64,000 nt of DNA from CADEEN01 sp963783785 (GCA_963783785.1 CAWAOQ010000001.1:186001-250000), one strand, 5' to 3'. Positions 20,098-28,934 are shown, counted from the first letter of the stretch. Notes: a model not told the origin generated them from the letters alone. Translations and numbers: made by a program.

Positions 20098-20847
20098 TCA
20101 GCTGCGCGAGCTGCCGAACCAGCTGTCGTTCTGCGCCACCGGGTGGGTGCGGCTGACGATCAGCCCGCCCTGCAGGTACAGGGCATTGAGCAGGCGCATC
20201 GCGCGGCCCCGGTTCAGGCCAGGCCACTCCGACATCTCGCGCAGGTTGGCGCTTTCGCGGTGCAGGCGATTGACGGCGGCCTGCACCACACCGGTCAACG
20301 CCACCTCCCGCAGGCTGATGCCCAAGGCCACGCGGTAGGCGGCCGGGCCGGCGATCTCGGGCAGCAACTGCTCGCGCGAGCCGCGCATCGCCAGCTCCCA
20401 CGCCACCGGCCCGAGCGGCTGGTACAGGTGCGGCTCACCGACCAGCGCGGCCTCGGGATCGCCGGGCGGGCGCAGCACGGCGGGCTCGATGCGCAGCACC
20501 TCGAGGTCGGACAGCCGCTGGGCCAGGAACTCATGCATCGGCAGCGGGCAATGCGCCAGCCTTTCGTGCGGGAACACGGTCAGCGGCACCACCCGCATGC
20601 CGCACTGCAGGTACACCGCCAGCGGCCGCGCATGGCGCACGCAGGCGGCCAGCACTTCGAGCAGTTCGGTGTGGCGGCCGTCCTGCTCGAACCGAAGCAG
20701 ATCCTGCAACAGCGACGGATTCAGCGACGACAGCCGCGTCAACGACTCGTCGGCACCTTCGCGCTTGAGCTCGGTCAGGTAGCGCTGGAAAGCGCTGACC
20801 CGCATCAACTCGGGTTCTCCCAGCGGCAGGGTGGATTCGAACATCAC
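20098..20847 (-). CDS. Conserved-looking protein of unknown function
   Basis: A 249-residue soluble protein with no signal peptide or membrane segment. Its N-terminal two thirds are helix-rich with HARPLAVYLQCGMRVVPLTV and FPHERLAHCPLPMHEFLAQR segments. The C-terminal part (LREMSEWPGLNRGRAMRLLN and LYLQGGLIVSRTHPV) has the look of a winged-helix domain, though I cannot assign a family. It converges with uup, its stop lying 4 nt away. Codon use matches the surroundings, so it is a real gene. Confidence 0.75.
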   Translation of the reverse strand: MMFESTLPLGEPELMRVSAFQRYLTELKREGADESLTRLSSLNPSLLQDLLRFEQDGRHTELLEVLAACVRHARPLAVYLQCGMRVVPLTVFPHERLAHCPLPMHEFLAQRLSDLEVLRIEPAVLRPPGDPEAALVGEPHLYQPLGPVAWELAMRGSREQLLPEIAGPAAYRVALGISLREVALTGVVQAAVNRLHRESANLREMSEWPGLNRGRAMRLLNALYLQGGLIVSRTHPVAQNDSWFGSSRS

Positions 20848-21420
20848 GTGGGGCTGCTCCAGCAGTGCCGCCTGTTGACCAATTGTTACTTCTGAATGTT
20901 ACGCGGCCGATGGTAGCAGCGCACCCCCCCTATTTCATGGGGTTGCGCATCGCCTCGCGCGCCTCGCCGAGCGCGCGCCAAAACCGCGGCTCTTGCGCGG
21001 TGGCGAAGTTGATGCGCATCAGCGTGCTCGGCCGTGGCGTGGCATGGAACAGGCTGCCGGGCGCGAGCAGCCAGCCCTGGTCGTGTAACCGCTCGACCAG
21101 CCCCTGAGGCGGCGAAGAAGCCGACGCGCCAGTTCGGTGTCACGGTTTTCGAGAAGGGCCCGGCCGCGCCGCGTGGCGTCGGGGACGAGCAGCAGGCGCG
21201 TGACGATGTCCAGCGCCGGCGTCTGCCCATCGCCACGCGCCGGCGGGGCACATTCGCGGCGCGTGGCGGGGCTCCTGCGACGGCAAGGCTTCGGCGGCGG
21301 GCGGCGCGTTGGCAAGAAGGTTCATCTGTATCTGTATTGGTCTGACCAGCCATGCAGAGCGTGGCACGAGGCCTGAAGGCGTACTGCTCGTGTAATGGCC
21401 ATTGACCCTAGACTGCGGCG
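20848..21420. other. Intergenic stretch holding the MocR remnant
   Basis: About 570 nt between the unknown protein and the DMT transporter start. It holds the aminotransferase-domain remnant at 20930-21280, a C7 homopolymer just after its stop (20924-20930), and the promoter region of the operon that begins at 21421. No other coding signal is seen. Confidence 0.6.
20930..21280 (-). pseudogene. C-terminal remnant of a PLP aminotransferase-domain protein, probable MocR regulator
   Basis: Reading the minus strand from the stop at 20930-20932 gives GLVERLHDQGWLLAPGSLFH, ATPRPSTLMRINFATAQEP and RFWRALGEAREAMRNPMK, a typical end of a GntR/MocR-type aminotransferase domain. Upstream the likely continuation (LVPDATRRGRALLENRDTEL, then RVGFFAASG) lies in two other frames. 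Only about 115 of the usual 450-480 residues can be found before the divergent DMT transporter start at 21421; no HTH domain or PLP lysine segment is visible. MocR genes often sit divergent from such transporter/aminotransferase operons, so this is probably the deleted local regulator. Confidence 0.5.
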
Positions 21421-22371
21421 ATGGCATCGACCGATCCAGACCTTGCGCGCCACGCTGCCGATGCGCACGTCGCTGTCAGCGGCGCCGACAGTTCGCGCGG
21501 GTTTGCGCTCGGCGTGCTCGGGGTGGTGATCTTCGCGATGACGTTGCCGATGACGCGGCTGGCCGTCGGCGACGCCGCCGATCCGCAGCTGCCGCCCGGC
21601 TTCGTGACCGCCGGCCGCGCGGGGCTGGCAGGCTTGCTCAGCACCGCCTACTTGCTGGCGATCCGCGCCGCGTGGCCGGCCCGGCGGCACTGGCGCGCGC
21701 TCGTCATCTGTGCGTTCGGCACCGTGCTCGGCTTTCCGCTGTTCCTGGCGCTGGCGCTGCGCCACGTCGATGCGATGCATGCCGCGGTGGTCACCGGCGT
21801 GTTGCCCTTGGCCACCGCGGTGGCGGCGGCACTGTGGCTGCGCCAGCGTGCATCGAGCGGGTTCTGGGTCTGCGCCGTGGTCGGCTGCGGGCTGGTGCTG
21901 GCCTTCGCGGCGCGCCAGGGCCAGGGTGCGTTGGGCGCCGCCGATGGCCTGCTGCTGCTGGCGGTGGCCAGTGCATCGATCGGCTACGTGGCCGGTGCGC
22001 AGGTGTCGACGCGGCTGCCGGCCGAGCAGGTGATCTGTTGGGTGCTGGTGTTTTCGCTGCCGCTCACGCTGCCGGCCATGGCCGTCACCTGGCCGGCCGA
22101 TGCGGCCGCGGTGCGCGCCAGCGCCTGGGGCGGATTCGCCTACGTCACGCTGTTCTCGATGTGGCTCGGCTTCTTTGCCTGGTACCGCGGCCTCGCGCTC
22201 GGCGGCGTGCTGCGGGTCAGCCAGGTGCAGCTGCTGCAGCCCTTTCTCGCGCTGCTGTTCGCCGTGCCGGTGCTCGGCGAACGACTCGATGCGGTGACGG
22301 TGGCCTTCGCGCTTGCGGTGATGGCGGTGGTGCTCGCCGGCAAGCGCATGCCGCTGTCGGCGCCGCGCTGA
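21421..22371 (+). CDS. DMT/EamA-family transporter
   Basis: A 316-residue inner-membrane protein with about ten transmembrane helices arranged as two EamA repeats (about residues 28-150 and 160-305). Features such as YVTLFSMWLGFFAWYRGLALG and GVLRVSQVQLLQPFLALL are classic for the second repeat. The family exports or imports amino acids and metabolites. It begins the operon that continues into the aminotransferase 61 nt downstream; an amino-acid derivative is the likely substrate from context. Confidence 0.9.
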   Translation: MASTDPDLARHAADAHVAVSGADSSRGFALGVLGVVIFAMTLPMTRLAVGDAADPQLPPGFVTAGRAGLAGLLSTAYLLAIRAAWPARRHWRALVICAFGTVLGFPLFLALALRHVDAMHAAVVTGVLPLATAVAAALWLRQRASSGFWVCAVVGCGLVLAFAARQGQGALGAADGLLLLAVASASIGYVAGAQVSTRLPAEQVICWVLVFSLPLTLPAMAVTWPADAAAVRASAWGGFAYVTLFSMWLGFFAWYRGLALGGVLRVSQVQLLQPFLALLFAVPVLGERLDAVTVAFALAVMAVVLAGKRMPLSAPR

Positions 22372-22432
22372 CGCAGACGGCCACGCCGACAATCGATCCC
22401 CTTTCCCTGCATACCTGACGAGGCGACCGATC

Positions 22433-23629
22433 ATGACCCCCGACTCGCATCCGTTCACGCTCGCGCGCCGGGCCGAGCGCATGAACCCGTCGATCATTCG
22501 CGAGATCCTGAAGGTCACCGAGCAGCCGGGCATCGTTTCGCTCGCCGGCGGCCTGCCGTCGGCCGACACCTTCCCGGTGCAAGCCGTGCGCGACGCGACC
22601 GAGAAGGTGCTGCGCGAAGCGCCGCGCGAGGCTCTGCAATACGCCGCCAGCGAAGGCTATGCGCCGCTGCGCGGATGGGTCGCCGCGCACCTCGCCCGGC
22701 AGCACGACATGAGGGTCCACGCCGACCAGGTGCTGATCACCACCGGCTCGCAACAGGGCCTCGATCTCGCGGCGAAGGTGCTGATCGACACGGGCTCGCG
22801 CGTGCTGGTCGAGACGCCGACCTACCTGGGCGCATTGCAGGCCTTTGCACCGTACGAGCCGCAGGTCGAGTCGCTCGAGTCGGACCACGAAGGCCCGTTG
22901 CCGCAGGCGCTGGCAGACGCGGCGCCGGGCGCACGCTTCGCCTACCTGCTGCCGAACTTCCAGAATCCGACCGGCCATGTCTACACCGAGGCCCGCCGCA
23001 GCGCGCTGGTGGTGGCCGCGCGGGCGGCCGGCCTGCCGCTGGTCGAGGACAACCCCTACGGCGACCTCTGGTACGACGCGCCGCCACCGGCGCCGCTGGC
23101 CACGCGCTGGCCCGAGGGCGTGCTCTACCTCGGCTCGTTCTCCAAGGTGCTGTCCCCGGGGTTGCGGCTGGGCTATGTGGTGGCGCCGCCGGCGCTGTAC
23201 CCGAAGCTGTTGCAGGCCAAGCAGGCGGCCGACCTGCACACCTCGATCTTCAACCAGCGGGTGGTCTACGAGGTCGTGCGCAACGGCCTGCTCGACGCCC
23301 ATGTGCCGACCATCCGGGCGCGCTACAAGGTGCAGCGTGACGCGATGGAAGCGGCGCTCGAGAAGCACCTGTCAGGGTTGGCGCAATGGCAGCGCCCCGC
23401 CGGGGGCATGTTCTTCTGGCTCGAACTCGCCCCCGGACTGGACGCGATCAGACTGCTGCCCCAGGCGGTGGCCGCCGGCATGGCGTTCGTGCCGGGTGAA
23501 CCGTTCTATGCGTCGGCGCCGCGGCGCAATGCGTTGCGACTGAGCTTCGTCACCGTGCCGGCGGCGCAGATCGAGGTCGGCATCGTGGCCTTGGCGGGTG
23601 TGTTGCGCCGGGCGGAGGCACCTGCATGA
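22433..23629 (+). CDS. Fold-type I PLP aminotransferase (2-aminoadipate/LysN-like)
   Basis: A 398-residue aminotransferase of the subgroup containing LysN and kynurenine/2-aminoadipate aminotransferases. PLP lysine is Lys238 in LGSFSKVLSPGLRLGY; the substrate-side Asn and Asp/Tyr are in NPTGHVY and EDNPYGDLWYD. The N-terminus (SIIREILKVTEQPGIVSLAGG) is typical of this subgroup. The stop overlaps the phzF-like start as ATGA. It probably interconverts an amino acid handled by the adjacent transporter and dehydratase; the exact substrate cannot be read from sequence. Confidence 0.92.
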   Translation: MTPDSHPFTLARRAERMNPSIIREILKVTEQPGIVSLAGGLPSADTFPVQAVRDATEKVLREAPREALQYAASEGYAPLRGWVAAHLARQHDMRVHADQVLITTGSQQGLDLAAKVLIDTGSRVLVETPTYLGALQAFAPYEPQVESLESDHEGPLPQALADAAPGARFAYLLPNFQNPTGHVYTEARRSALVVAARAAGLPLVEDNPYGDLWYDAPPPAPLATRWPEGVLYLGSFSKVLSPGLRLGYVVAPPALYPKLLQAKQAADLHTSIFNQRVVYEVVRNGLLDAHVPTIRARYKVQRDAMEAALEKHLSGLAQWQRPAGGMFFWLELAPGLDAIRLLPQAVAAGMAFVPGEPFYASAPRRNALRLSFVTVPAAQIEVGIVALAGVLRRAEAPA

Positions 23630-24474
23630 ACCCCTCGGCGCACCGCTTCACGCAACTCGATGTCTTCACCGAGCGCGCGCTCGCCGGCAATCCGCTGGCC
23701 GTCGTGCATGGCGCCGACGACCTCGACGACGCGCGCATGGCCGCATTCGCGCGCTGGACCAACCTGTCCGAGACCACCTTCCTGCTGGCGCCGACCGAGC
23801 CGGGCGCCGACTACCGGGTGCGCATCTTCACGCCGACGGTCGAGTTGCCGTTCGCTGGCCATCCGACGCTGGGCAGCTGCCACGCCTGGCTCGCAGCCGG
23901 CGGCCAGCCGCGCCGCGACGGCGAGGTGGTGCAGCAGTGCGGTGTCGGCCTCGTCCGCATCCGGCGCGACGGCGCGCGGCTGGCCTTCGCGGCGCCGCCG
24001 CGGCGGCGCAGTGGTCCGTTGGACGAAGCGACGGTCGAGCGCATCGCCCACTTTCTGCAGTTGCCGCGTCGCGCGATCGTCGCCCACCAGCATTGCGACA
24101 ACGGGCCCGGCTGGAAGGCGGTGATGCTGGCCTCGGCCGCGGAGGTGCTGGCGCTGCGGCCGCGGCTCGGCAGTGAAAGCAATCTCGAGATCGGCGTGGT
24201 CGGCTCGCACGGCGTGGATGCGCAGCCGGCGTTCGAGGTGCGGGCGTTCTTCCCGGCGCCTGGCGGCAGCCTGGCCGAAGACCCGGTCACCGGCAGCCTG
24301 AACGCCGCCCTCGCGCAGTGGCTGATCGGCGAGGGCCTGGCACCGCCGCGCTACGTGGCGGCGCAGGGCGCGGCGCTCGGCCGCGCCGGGCGTGTCCATG
24401 TGCTGCAGGACGGCGCCGACATCTGGATCGGTGGCGACAGCGTCGCCGTCGTGCGCGGCGAGGTGGTGCTGTGA
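23626..24474 (+). CDS. PhzF-family isomerase/epimerase-like protein
   Basis: A 282-residue PhzF-fold protein (two diaminopimelate-epimerase-like halves). The catalytic glutamate is Glu49 in NLSETTF; other hallmarks are FTPTVELPFAGHPTLGS and LAEDPVTGSLNAAL. PhzF itself isomerises a dihydroanthranilate, but most family members have unknown substrates. Here it sits in an amino-acid operon with ATGA coupling to the aminotransferase and GTGA overlap with the next gene, so it likely acts on the same small molecule. Confidence 0.9.
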   Translation: MNPSAHRFTQLDVFTERALAGNPLAVVHGADDLDDARMAAFARWTNLSETTFLLAPTEPGADYRVRIFTPTVELPFAGHPTLGSCHAWLAAGGQPRRDGEVVQQCGVGLVRIRRDGARLAFAAPPRRRSGPLDEATVERIAHFLQLPRRAIVAHQHCDNGPGWKAVMLASAAEVLALRPRLGSESNLEIGVVGSHGVDAQPAFEVRAFFPAPGGSLAEDPVTGSLNAALAQWLIGEGLAPPRYVAAQGAALGRAGRVHVLQDGADIWIGGDSVAVVRGEVVL

Positions 24475-25118
24475 CCGCGATGGTCGACCACCTCGTCGTC
24501 GCCGCGTCCAGCCTGGCGCAGGGCGCGCACTGGTGCGAGGCGGTGCTGGGCGCCGTGCCCGGCCCGGGCGGCACGCACCCGCTGATGGGCACCCACAACC
24601 GGTTGCTGAACATCGCCAGCGCGGCATTCCCGCAGAGCTATCTGGAGATCATCGCCATCGACCCGGCTGCACCGCCACCGGCACGTGCCCGCTGGTTCGG
24701 GCTCGATGAGATCGACCTCGGTGGCGGCCCGCGGCTGCTGCATGTGGTGGCGCGCAGCAGTGCCCTCGAGTCGCAGTGCACGGCACTGCGCGCGGCGGGC
24801 CTGGACCCCGGTCTGCCGATCGCGGCATCGCGCGACACGCCGCAAGGCCGGCTTTCATGGCGCATCACCGTGCGCGACGACGGCCGGCTGCTGGTCGGCG
24901 GCGCGCTGCCGACATTGATCGAGTGGGGCGCCTCGCACCCGACCGCGGCCATGCCGACTTCGGGCATCGTGCTGCACGCGCTGGAGCTGCGCGGCTTGCC
25001 GCCGGCCGCTGTGCAGGCACTGGATCTGCGCGGCGTCGAGTGTGCCGCCGACGCCGGCCCGGCCATCACCGCCACCTTCGACACGCCGCGCGGTCGCGTG
25101 GTGCTCCGCTCGGATTGA
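24471..25118 (+). CDS. Glyoxalase-like VOC domain protein
   Basis: A 215-residue protein of the glyoxalase-like Glyoxalase_3/VOC group. The signature VDHLVVAASSLAQGAHW at the start and GTHNRLLNI plus SYLEIIAIDPAAPPP around residues 40-65 are typical. GTG 24471 overlaps the phzF-like stop (GTGA); ATG 24480 is an equally plausible start. The family is common but functionally undefined. Tight coupling in the operon suggests a role on the same substrate. Confidence 0.85.
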   Translation: MTAMVDHLVVAASSLAQGAHWCEAVLGAVPGPGGTHPLMGTHNRLLNIASAAFPQSYLEIIAIDPAAPPPARARWFGLDEIDLGGGPRLLHVVARSSALESQCTALRAAGLDPGLPIAASRDTPQGRLSWRITVRDDGRLLVGGALPTLIEWGASHPTAAMPTSGIVLHALELRGLPPAAVQALDLRGVECAADAGPAITATFDTPRGRVVLRSD

Positions 25119-25123
25119 CCGAC

Positions 25124-26098
25124 ATGCAGGCCTTCAGCACCGACGACCTCGAAGCTGCGCAACGCGTGGTCTATGCGGCGATGCCGCCGACACCGCAGTA
25201 CGCCTGGCCGCTGCTGCGCGAGCGGTTGGGCACCGAGGTCTGGGTCAAGCACGAGAACCACACGCCGCTCGGCGCGTTCAAGTTGCGCGGCGGCCTGGTC
25301 TACATCGACGCACTGATCCAGCGTGAGCCGGCCTGCCGCGGCGTGATCAGCGCCACGCGCGGCAACCACGGCCAATCGATCGCCTTTGCGGCGCGCCGCC
25401 ATGGGCTGTCCGCGACCATCGTCGTGCCGCACGGCAATTCGACCGAGAAGAACGCCGCAATGCGCGCGCTTGGCGCCGAGCTGATCGAGCACGGCAGCGA
25501 CTTCCAGCAGGCGCGCGAACATGCCGCGGCAATCGCCAGCGAGCGCGGCCTGCACTTCGTCCCTTCGTTCCACCGCGACCTGGTGCGCGGCGTGGCCAGC
25601 TACTGGATCGAGTTCTTCCGCGCGGTGCAGCCGGCGGTGGCGTTCGTGCCGGTCGGCCAGGGTTCGGGCATCTGCGCCTGCATCGCGGCGCGCGCCGCCA
25701 CCGGGGCTGCGACACGCATAGTCGGCGTCGTCTCGGCACATGCGACCGCCTACCTCGATTCGTTCCGCGCCGGCCGGCGCATCGAGGCGCCGGTGACCAC
25801 GGTGCTGGCCGACGGCATGGCCTGCCGCGTGCCCGACGAGGAGCCGCTGGCGCTGATGCGGCGCGAGGTCGATGACATCGTGGCCGTGACCGACGCCGAG
25901 GTGGCCGCCGCGATGCGGGCGCTGTTCTCCGACACGCACAATGCGGCCGAGGGCGCCGGCGCGGCGTCGCTGGCGGCGGCCCTGCAACAGCGCGAGCACT
26001 GGCGTGGCCGTTCGATCGGCGTCACGCTGTGCGGCGGCAACGTCGACCGCGCGCTGTTCGCGCGCGTGTTGGCCGGCGACGACGGCAAAGGGCGCTGA
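25124..26098 (+). CDS. Threonine/serine dehydratase-like PLP enzyme
   Basis: A 324-residue fold-type II PLP enzyme of the threonine dehydratase family. PLP lysine is Lys53 in LGAFKLRGG; the carboxylate loop is SATRGNHGQS; the phosphate loop is VPVGQGSGICA, not the usual GGGG form, which recalls hydroxyectoine-type EutB dehydratases. A C-terminal ACT domain is absent, so it is catabolic. Its stop overlaps the AlaX start (TGATG at 26096-26100). It probably deaminates a beta-hydroxy amino acid. Confidence 0.88.
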   Translation: MQAFSTDDLEAAQRVVYAAMPPTPQYAWPLLRERLGTEVWVKHENHTPLGAFKLRGGLVYIDALIQREPACRGVISATRGNHGQSIAFAARRHGLSATIVVPHGNSTEKNAAMRALGAELIEHGSDFQQAREHAAAIASERGLHFVPSFHRDLVRGVASYWIEFFRAVQPAVAFVPVGQGSGICACIAARAATGAATRIVGVVSAHATAYLDSFRAGRRIEAPVTTVLADGMACRVPDEEPLALMRREVDDIVAVTDAEVAAAMRALFSDTHNAAEGAGAASLAAALQQREHWRGRSIGVTLCGGNVDRALFARVLAGDDGKGR

Positions 26099-26814
26099 TG
26101 ACTGAAGAACTGTTCCGCGAGGACGCCACGTTGCGCGACTGCAGCGCAAGGGTGCTGGCGCTCGCCGACGGCGGTGTGATCCTCGACCGCACGGTGTTCT
26201 ATCCGCTCGGTGGCGGGCAGGCCGGCGACGCCGGCGCGTTGATGCTGGCCGACGGCCGTCGCGTGGCGGTGGTCGATACCCGCAAGAGCAAGGAACACCC
26301 CGGCGCCGTGCTGCACCTGCTGGCGCCGGGCACGGATGCGTCGATGCTGTTGCCGGGCACGCCGGTCACCGCACAGATCGACTGGGCCCGCCGCTTTCGC
26401 CACATGCGCTTTCACACCACCACGCACCTGCTGTGCGCGCTGGTGCCGCACGCGGTCGATGGCTGCTCGATCACGGCCGACTACGCGCGACTCGATTTCC
26501 ACATGAGCGAGCCGCTCGACAAGGAAGCCCTGACCGCCGGCATCGCCCGGCTGGTGGCCGAAGCGCATCCCGTGCGCCACCGCTGGATCAGCGAGGCCGA
26601 GCTCGATGCCAACCCGGGCCTCGTGCGCAGCATGAGCGTGCAGCCACCGCGCGGGCTCGGGCGCATCCGCGTGCTCGAGATCGAAGGCGTCGACCTTCAG
26701 CCCTGCGGTGGCACGCATGTCGGCAATACCGCCGAGATCGGCGCCGTGGTGGTCACCAAGATCGAGAAGAAGAGTGCGATGACGCGCCGGGTCGTTCTCG
26801 GCTTGGCGGCGTAG
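26098..26814 (+). CDS. AlaX-type alanyl-tRNA editing hydrolase
   Basis: A 238-residue stand-alone editing protein homologous to the editing domain of alanyl-tRNA synthetase; it hydrolyses Ser-tRNA(Ala) or Gly-tRNA(Ala). The zinc site is intact: His106 and His110 in HTTTH and Cys203/His207 in CGGTH. The N-terminal GGGQAGDAG motif is present. It is the last gene of a six-gene amino-acid operon, an unusual place for an editing enzyme, and suggests that the substrate or product of the operon is a serine-like compound that threatens tRNA(Ala) charging. Confidence 0.92.
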   Translation: MTEELFREDATLRDCSARVLALADGGVILDRTVFYPLGGGQAGDAGALMLADGRRVAVVDTRKSKEHPGAVLHLLAPGTDASMLLPGTPVTAQIDWARRFRHMRFHTTTHLLCALVPHAVDGCSITADYARLDFHMSEPLDKEALTAGIARLVAEAHPVRHRWISEAELDANPGLVRSMSVQPPRGLGRIRVLEIEGVDLQPCGGTHVGNTAEIGAVVVTKIEKKSAMTRRVVLGLAA

Positions 26815-26823
26815 CGCCCAAGA

Positions 26824-26845
26824 AGAGCCCGCTGAAGCGGGCTCT
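26824..26845 (-). terminator. Hairpin terminator after the cytochrome c' gene
   Basis: A perfect 9-bp stem AGAGCCCGC / GCGGGCTCT with a 4-nt loop lies between two convergent genes. On the minus strand it is followed by TCTTCTT, so it most likely ends the cytochrome c' transcript; the plus side has no T run, but the hairpin may also slow transcription from the AlaX operon. Confidence 0.75.
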
Positions 26846-26867
26846 GTCAGCGAAACGCAGAACGCTG

Positions 26868-27344
26868 TTACTGCGGCTTCTGGTAGGCGTCGTGGCAGGC
26901 CTTGCAGCTCTGGCCGACGGCACCGGCGGCGGCCTTGATCTGCTCGAGGTTGCCGGTCTTGCCGGCAGCGGCGAGCTTCAGCACGTCTTCCTGGCTCTTG
27001 GCAACGGCAGCGGCGAACTTGTCCTTCTCGGTCCAGATCTCGGGTTTGGCGCGGGTGTTGCCCTTGTCGCTGCCTTCGATGAACGCAGCGAACTGCACGC
27101 GGCTGTTGAGCAGGGCGACGATCTCGATGTTCTCTGCGGCCGCCTTGGCGTCGAACGGCACCTGGCCATTGATCATCGCGAACAGGCGTCCCATGTGATT
27201 GTTCTGCAGGTACATCGCACTCTGGCGGTACTTGATCGCCGCATCGGCGTTGCGGAACTGCGCCGCTGCGGGCAACGCGGTCAGCGCGGTCACGAGGCCC
27301 AGCGCGATCGCGGCCAGGGCGGGGCGGTGCTTCATCGACAACAT
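26868..27344 (-). CDS. Cytochrome c' family protein
   Basis: A 158-residue periplasmic four-helix-bundle cytochrome. A signal peptide (about residues 1-28, ending at AAA-Q) precedes a mature protein starting QFRNADAAIKYRQSAM, and the heme attachment motif CKACH lies at the C-terminus, which is the cytochrome c'/c-556 pattern. Such proteins bind NO or serve as minor electron carriers. AAGGAG precedes ATG 27344; an internal ATG at 27335 is less well placed. It is divergent from a b561-type cytochrome gene. Confidence 0.9.
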   Translation of the reverse strand: MLSMKHRPALAAIALGLVTALTALPAAAQFRNADAAIKYRQSAMYLQNNHMGRLFAMINGQVPFDAKAAAENIEIVALLNSRVQFAAFIEGSDKGNTRAKPEIWTEKDKFAAAVAKSQEDVLKLAAAGKTGNLEQIKAAAGAVGQSCKACHDAYQKPQ

Positions 27345-27534
27345 GCAGATTGCTCCTTTGGGTGTACGGATCAGATGCAGGGACCGTTTCGACCGAGGCC
27401 GTCACGGGCGCTTTCAGTGTACGAAGCAGCGTGCGCGGCGCTTGCAGCGTCGGGGAAAGCCCGAGTGTCAGGACTGGTCGCGTCGGGGCCGGCAGGTTAT
27501 TGTTGTGGCCCCTGGTGACGCTGCCGCCCGCTGC

Positions 27535-28224
27535 ATGACCCCCGAGCCTCCGTTGCGCCCCGTTCGCGTCTGGGATCTGCCCACGCGCCTGTTCCACTGG
27601 ACCCTTGCGCTGGCAGTGATCGGCTCGGTGATCACCGGCCAGGTCGGCGGCAACGCCATGGTCTGGCACACCCGGCTCGGCCTGGTGGTGATGGCGCTGC
27701 TGCTGTTTCGCCTGGTCTGGGGATTCGTCGGCGGCTACTGGTCGCGTTTCGCGTCCTTTCTCTACGGGCCACGCAGCGTGATCGCCTACCTGCGCGGCGA
27801 CCCCGGTCCCGGCGGGCGATACCGCATCGGCCACAGCCCCGTCGGTGCGCAGGCGGTGTTCGCACTGCTCGGACTGCTGGCGTTCCAGGTGGCCACGGGG
27901 CTCGTGGCCGACGACGAGATCGCCACTACCGGGCCGCTGAACCGGTTTGTCGCGGGCAGCGTGGCGCACGCGGCCAGCGACTGGCATGAGGAGGCCGGCA
28001 AGACGCTGTTGATCGTGCTGGTGCTGGGCCATGTTGCCGCGGTGCTGTACTACCTGTGGCGCAAGCGCAGGAACCTGATTGCGCCGATGATCCGTGGTGA
28101 CCAGGCGCTGCCGGTCGATGCGATAGCCTCCGCCGATGGCGCCGGCCACCGGCTCGTGGCGCTGCTCGTGCTGGCCGCAGCGGCGGCATTGGCCTGGTGG
28201 GTCGGCAGCCTGGGGGCGCCGTGA
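27535..28224 (+). CDS. Cytochrome b561-type membrane protein
   Basis: A 229-residue inner-membrane diheme b-type cytochrome (Ni,Fe-hydrogenase cytochrome b/b561 superfamily). Candidate heme ligands are in LFHWTLA near residue 21, WHTRLGLV near 44, WHEEAGK and LGHVAAVLYYLWRKRRN. Four to five hydrophobic helices and a C-terminal extra helix are visible. It probably passes electrons to soluble carriers such as the divergent cytochrome c'. The start is ATG 27535 without a strong ribosome site. The stop overlaps the GNAT start (GTGA). Confidence 0.9.
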   Translation: MTPEPPLRPVRVWDLPTRLFHWTLALAVIGSVITGQVGGNAMVWHTRLGLVVMALLLFRLVWGFVGGYWSRFASFLYGPRSVIAYLRGDPGPGGRYRIGHSPVGAQAVFALLGLLAFQVATGLVADDEIATTGPLNRFVAGSVAHAASDWHEEAGKTLLIVLVLGHVAAVLYYLWRKRRNLIAPMIRGDQALPVDAIASADGAGHRLVALLVLAAAAALAWWVGSLGAP

Positions 28225-28715
28225 CCACGCCGCCGTCTATCGAGTTGCTGACGCCGGCCACGCCGGCCCTGCTCGACGAGGTGCGCGCGATCTTTCGCGA
28301 GTACGCCAACAGCCTGGACATCGATCTGTGCTTCCAGGATTTCGAAGCCGAGCTGGCGTCGCTGCCCGGTGAATACACGGCGCCGCAGGGAGCCCTGCTG
28401 CTGGCCACCGTCGATGGTGAAGTGGCGGGGTGCGGTGCGTTGCGTCCGCTGCCTGGTTGCGACTACGCCAATGCCTGCGAGATGAAGCGGCTCTATGTGC
28501 GGCCGGCGTTCAGACGCTTCGGGCTCGGCCGCCTGCTGGCGCAGGCGCTGCTCGACCGCGGCCTGCAGGCTGGCTATTCGGCCATGCTGCTCGACACGCT
28601 CGACGACATGGAGGCTGCGCGCGGCCTGTACGCCAGCCTCGGTTTCGAGGAGATTCCGCCGTACTACTTCAACCCGATTCCCGGGGCGCATTACCTGAAG
28701 GCGGTTCTGGGATGA
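28221..28715 (+). CDS. GNAT-family N-acetyltransferase
   Basis: A 164-residue acetyltransferase of the GNAT fold. The acetyl-CoA loop is RPAFRRFGLGRLLAQ, preceded by the strand MKRLYV, and the later ARGLYASLGF is the typical end of the domain. The substrate is unknown. GTG 28221 overlaps the b561 stop, so the two are translationally coupled despite unrelated activities. Confidence 0.9.
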   Translation: MTTPPSIELLTPATPALLDEVRAIFREYANSLDIDLCFQDFEAELASLPGEYTAPQGALLLATVDGEVAGCGALRPLPGCDYANACEMKRLYVRPAFRRFGLGRLLAQALLDRGLQAGYSAMLLDTLDDMEAARGLYASLGFEEIPPYYFNPIPGAHYLKAVLG

Positions 28716-28725
28716 ATCCGCGATG

Positions 28726-28750
28726 AAAAAAGGGTGGCCAAGGCCACCCT
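28726..28750 (-). terminator. Intrinsic terminator for leftward transcription
   Basis: Inverted repeat AGGGTGGCC (28731-28739) and GGCCACCCT (28742-28750) with A6 at 28726-28731, so on the minus strand the hairpin is followed by a T tract. It ends the leftward RNase/barstar transcription unit. In the plus direction it stands only 10 nt after the GNAT stop and may work both ways. Confidence 0.8.
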
Positions 28751-28934
28751 CTTGCGACGCTGCCCGAGTCGACCTCAGGCGGCGTTGAGCCACATCGCCG
28801 TATCAAAGGCGCTGCTCATCAGCGGCATGTTCATGCCGAAACTGGCATTCGCCGCTGCTGCCTTGGCCGCGGCGGCGTTCTTGGACTTGCTGCCGGCATC
28901 GCTGCCGGTGCTGCTCGTGGGGGCCACTTCCGTC

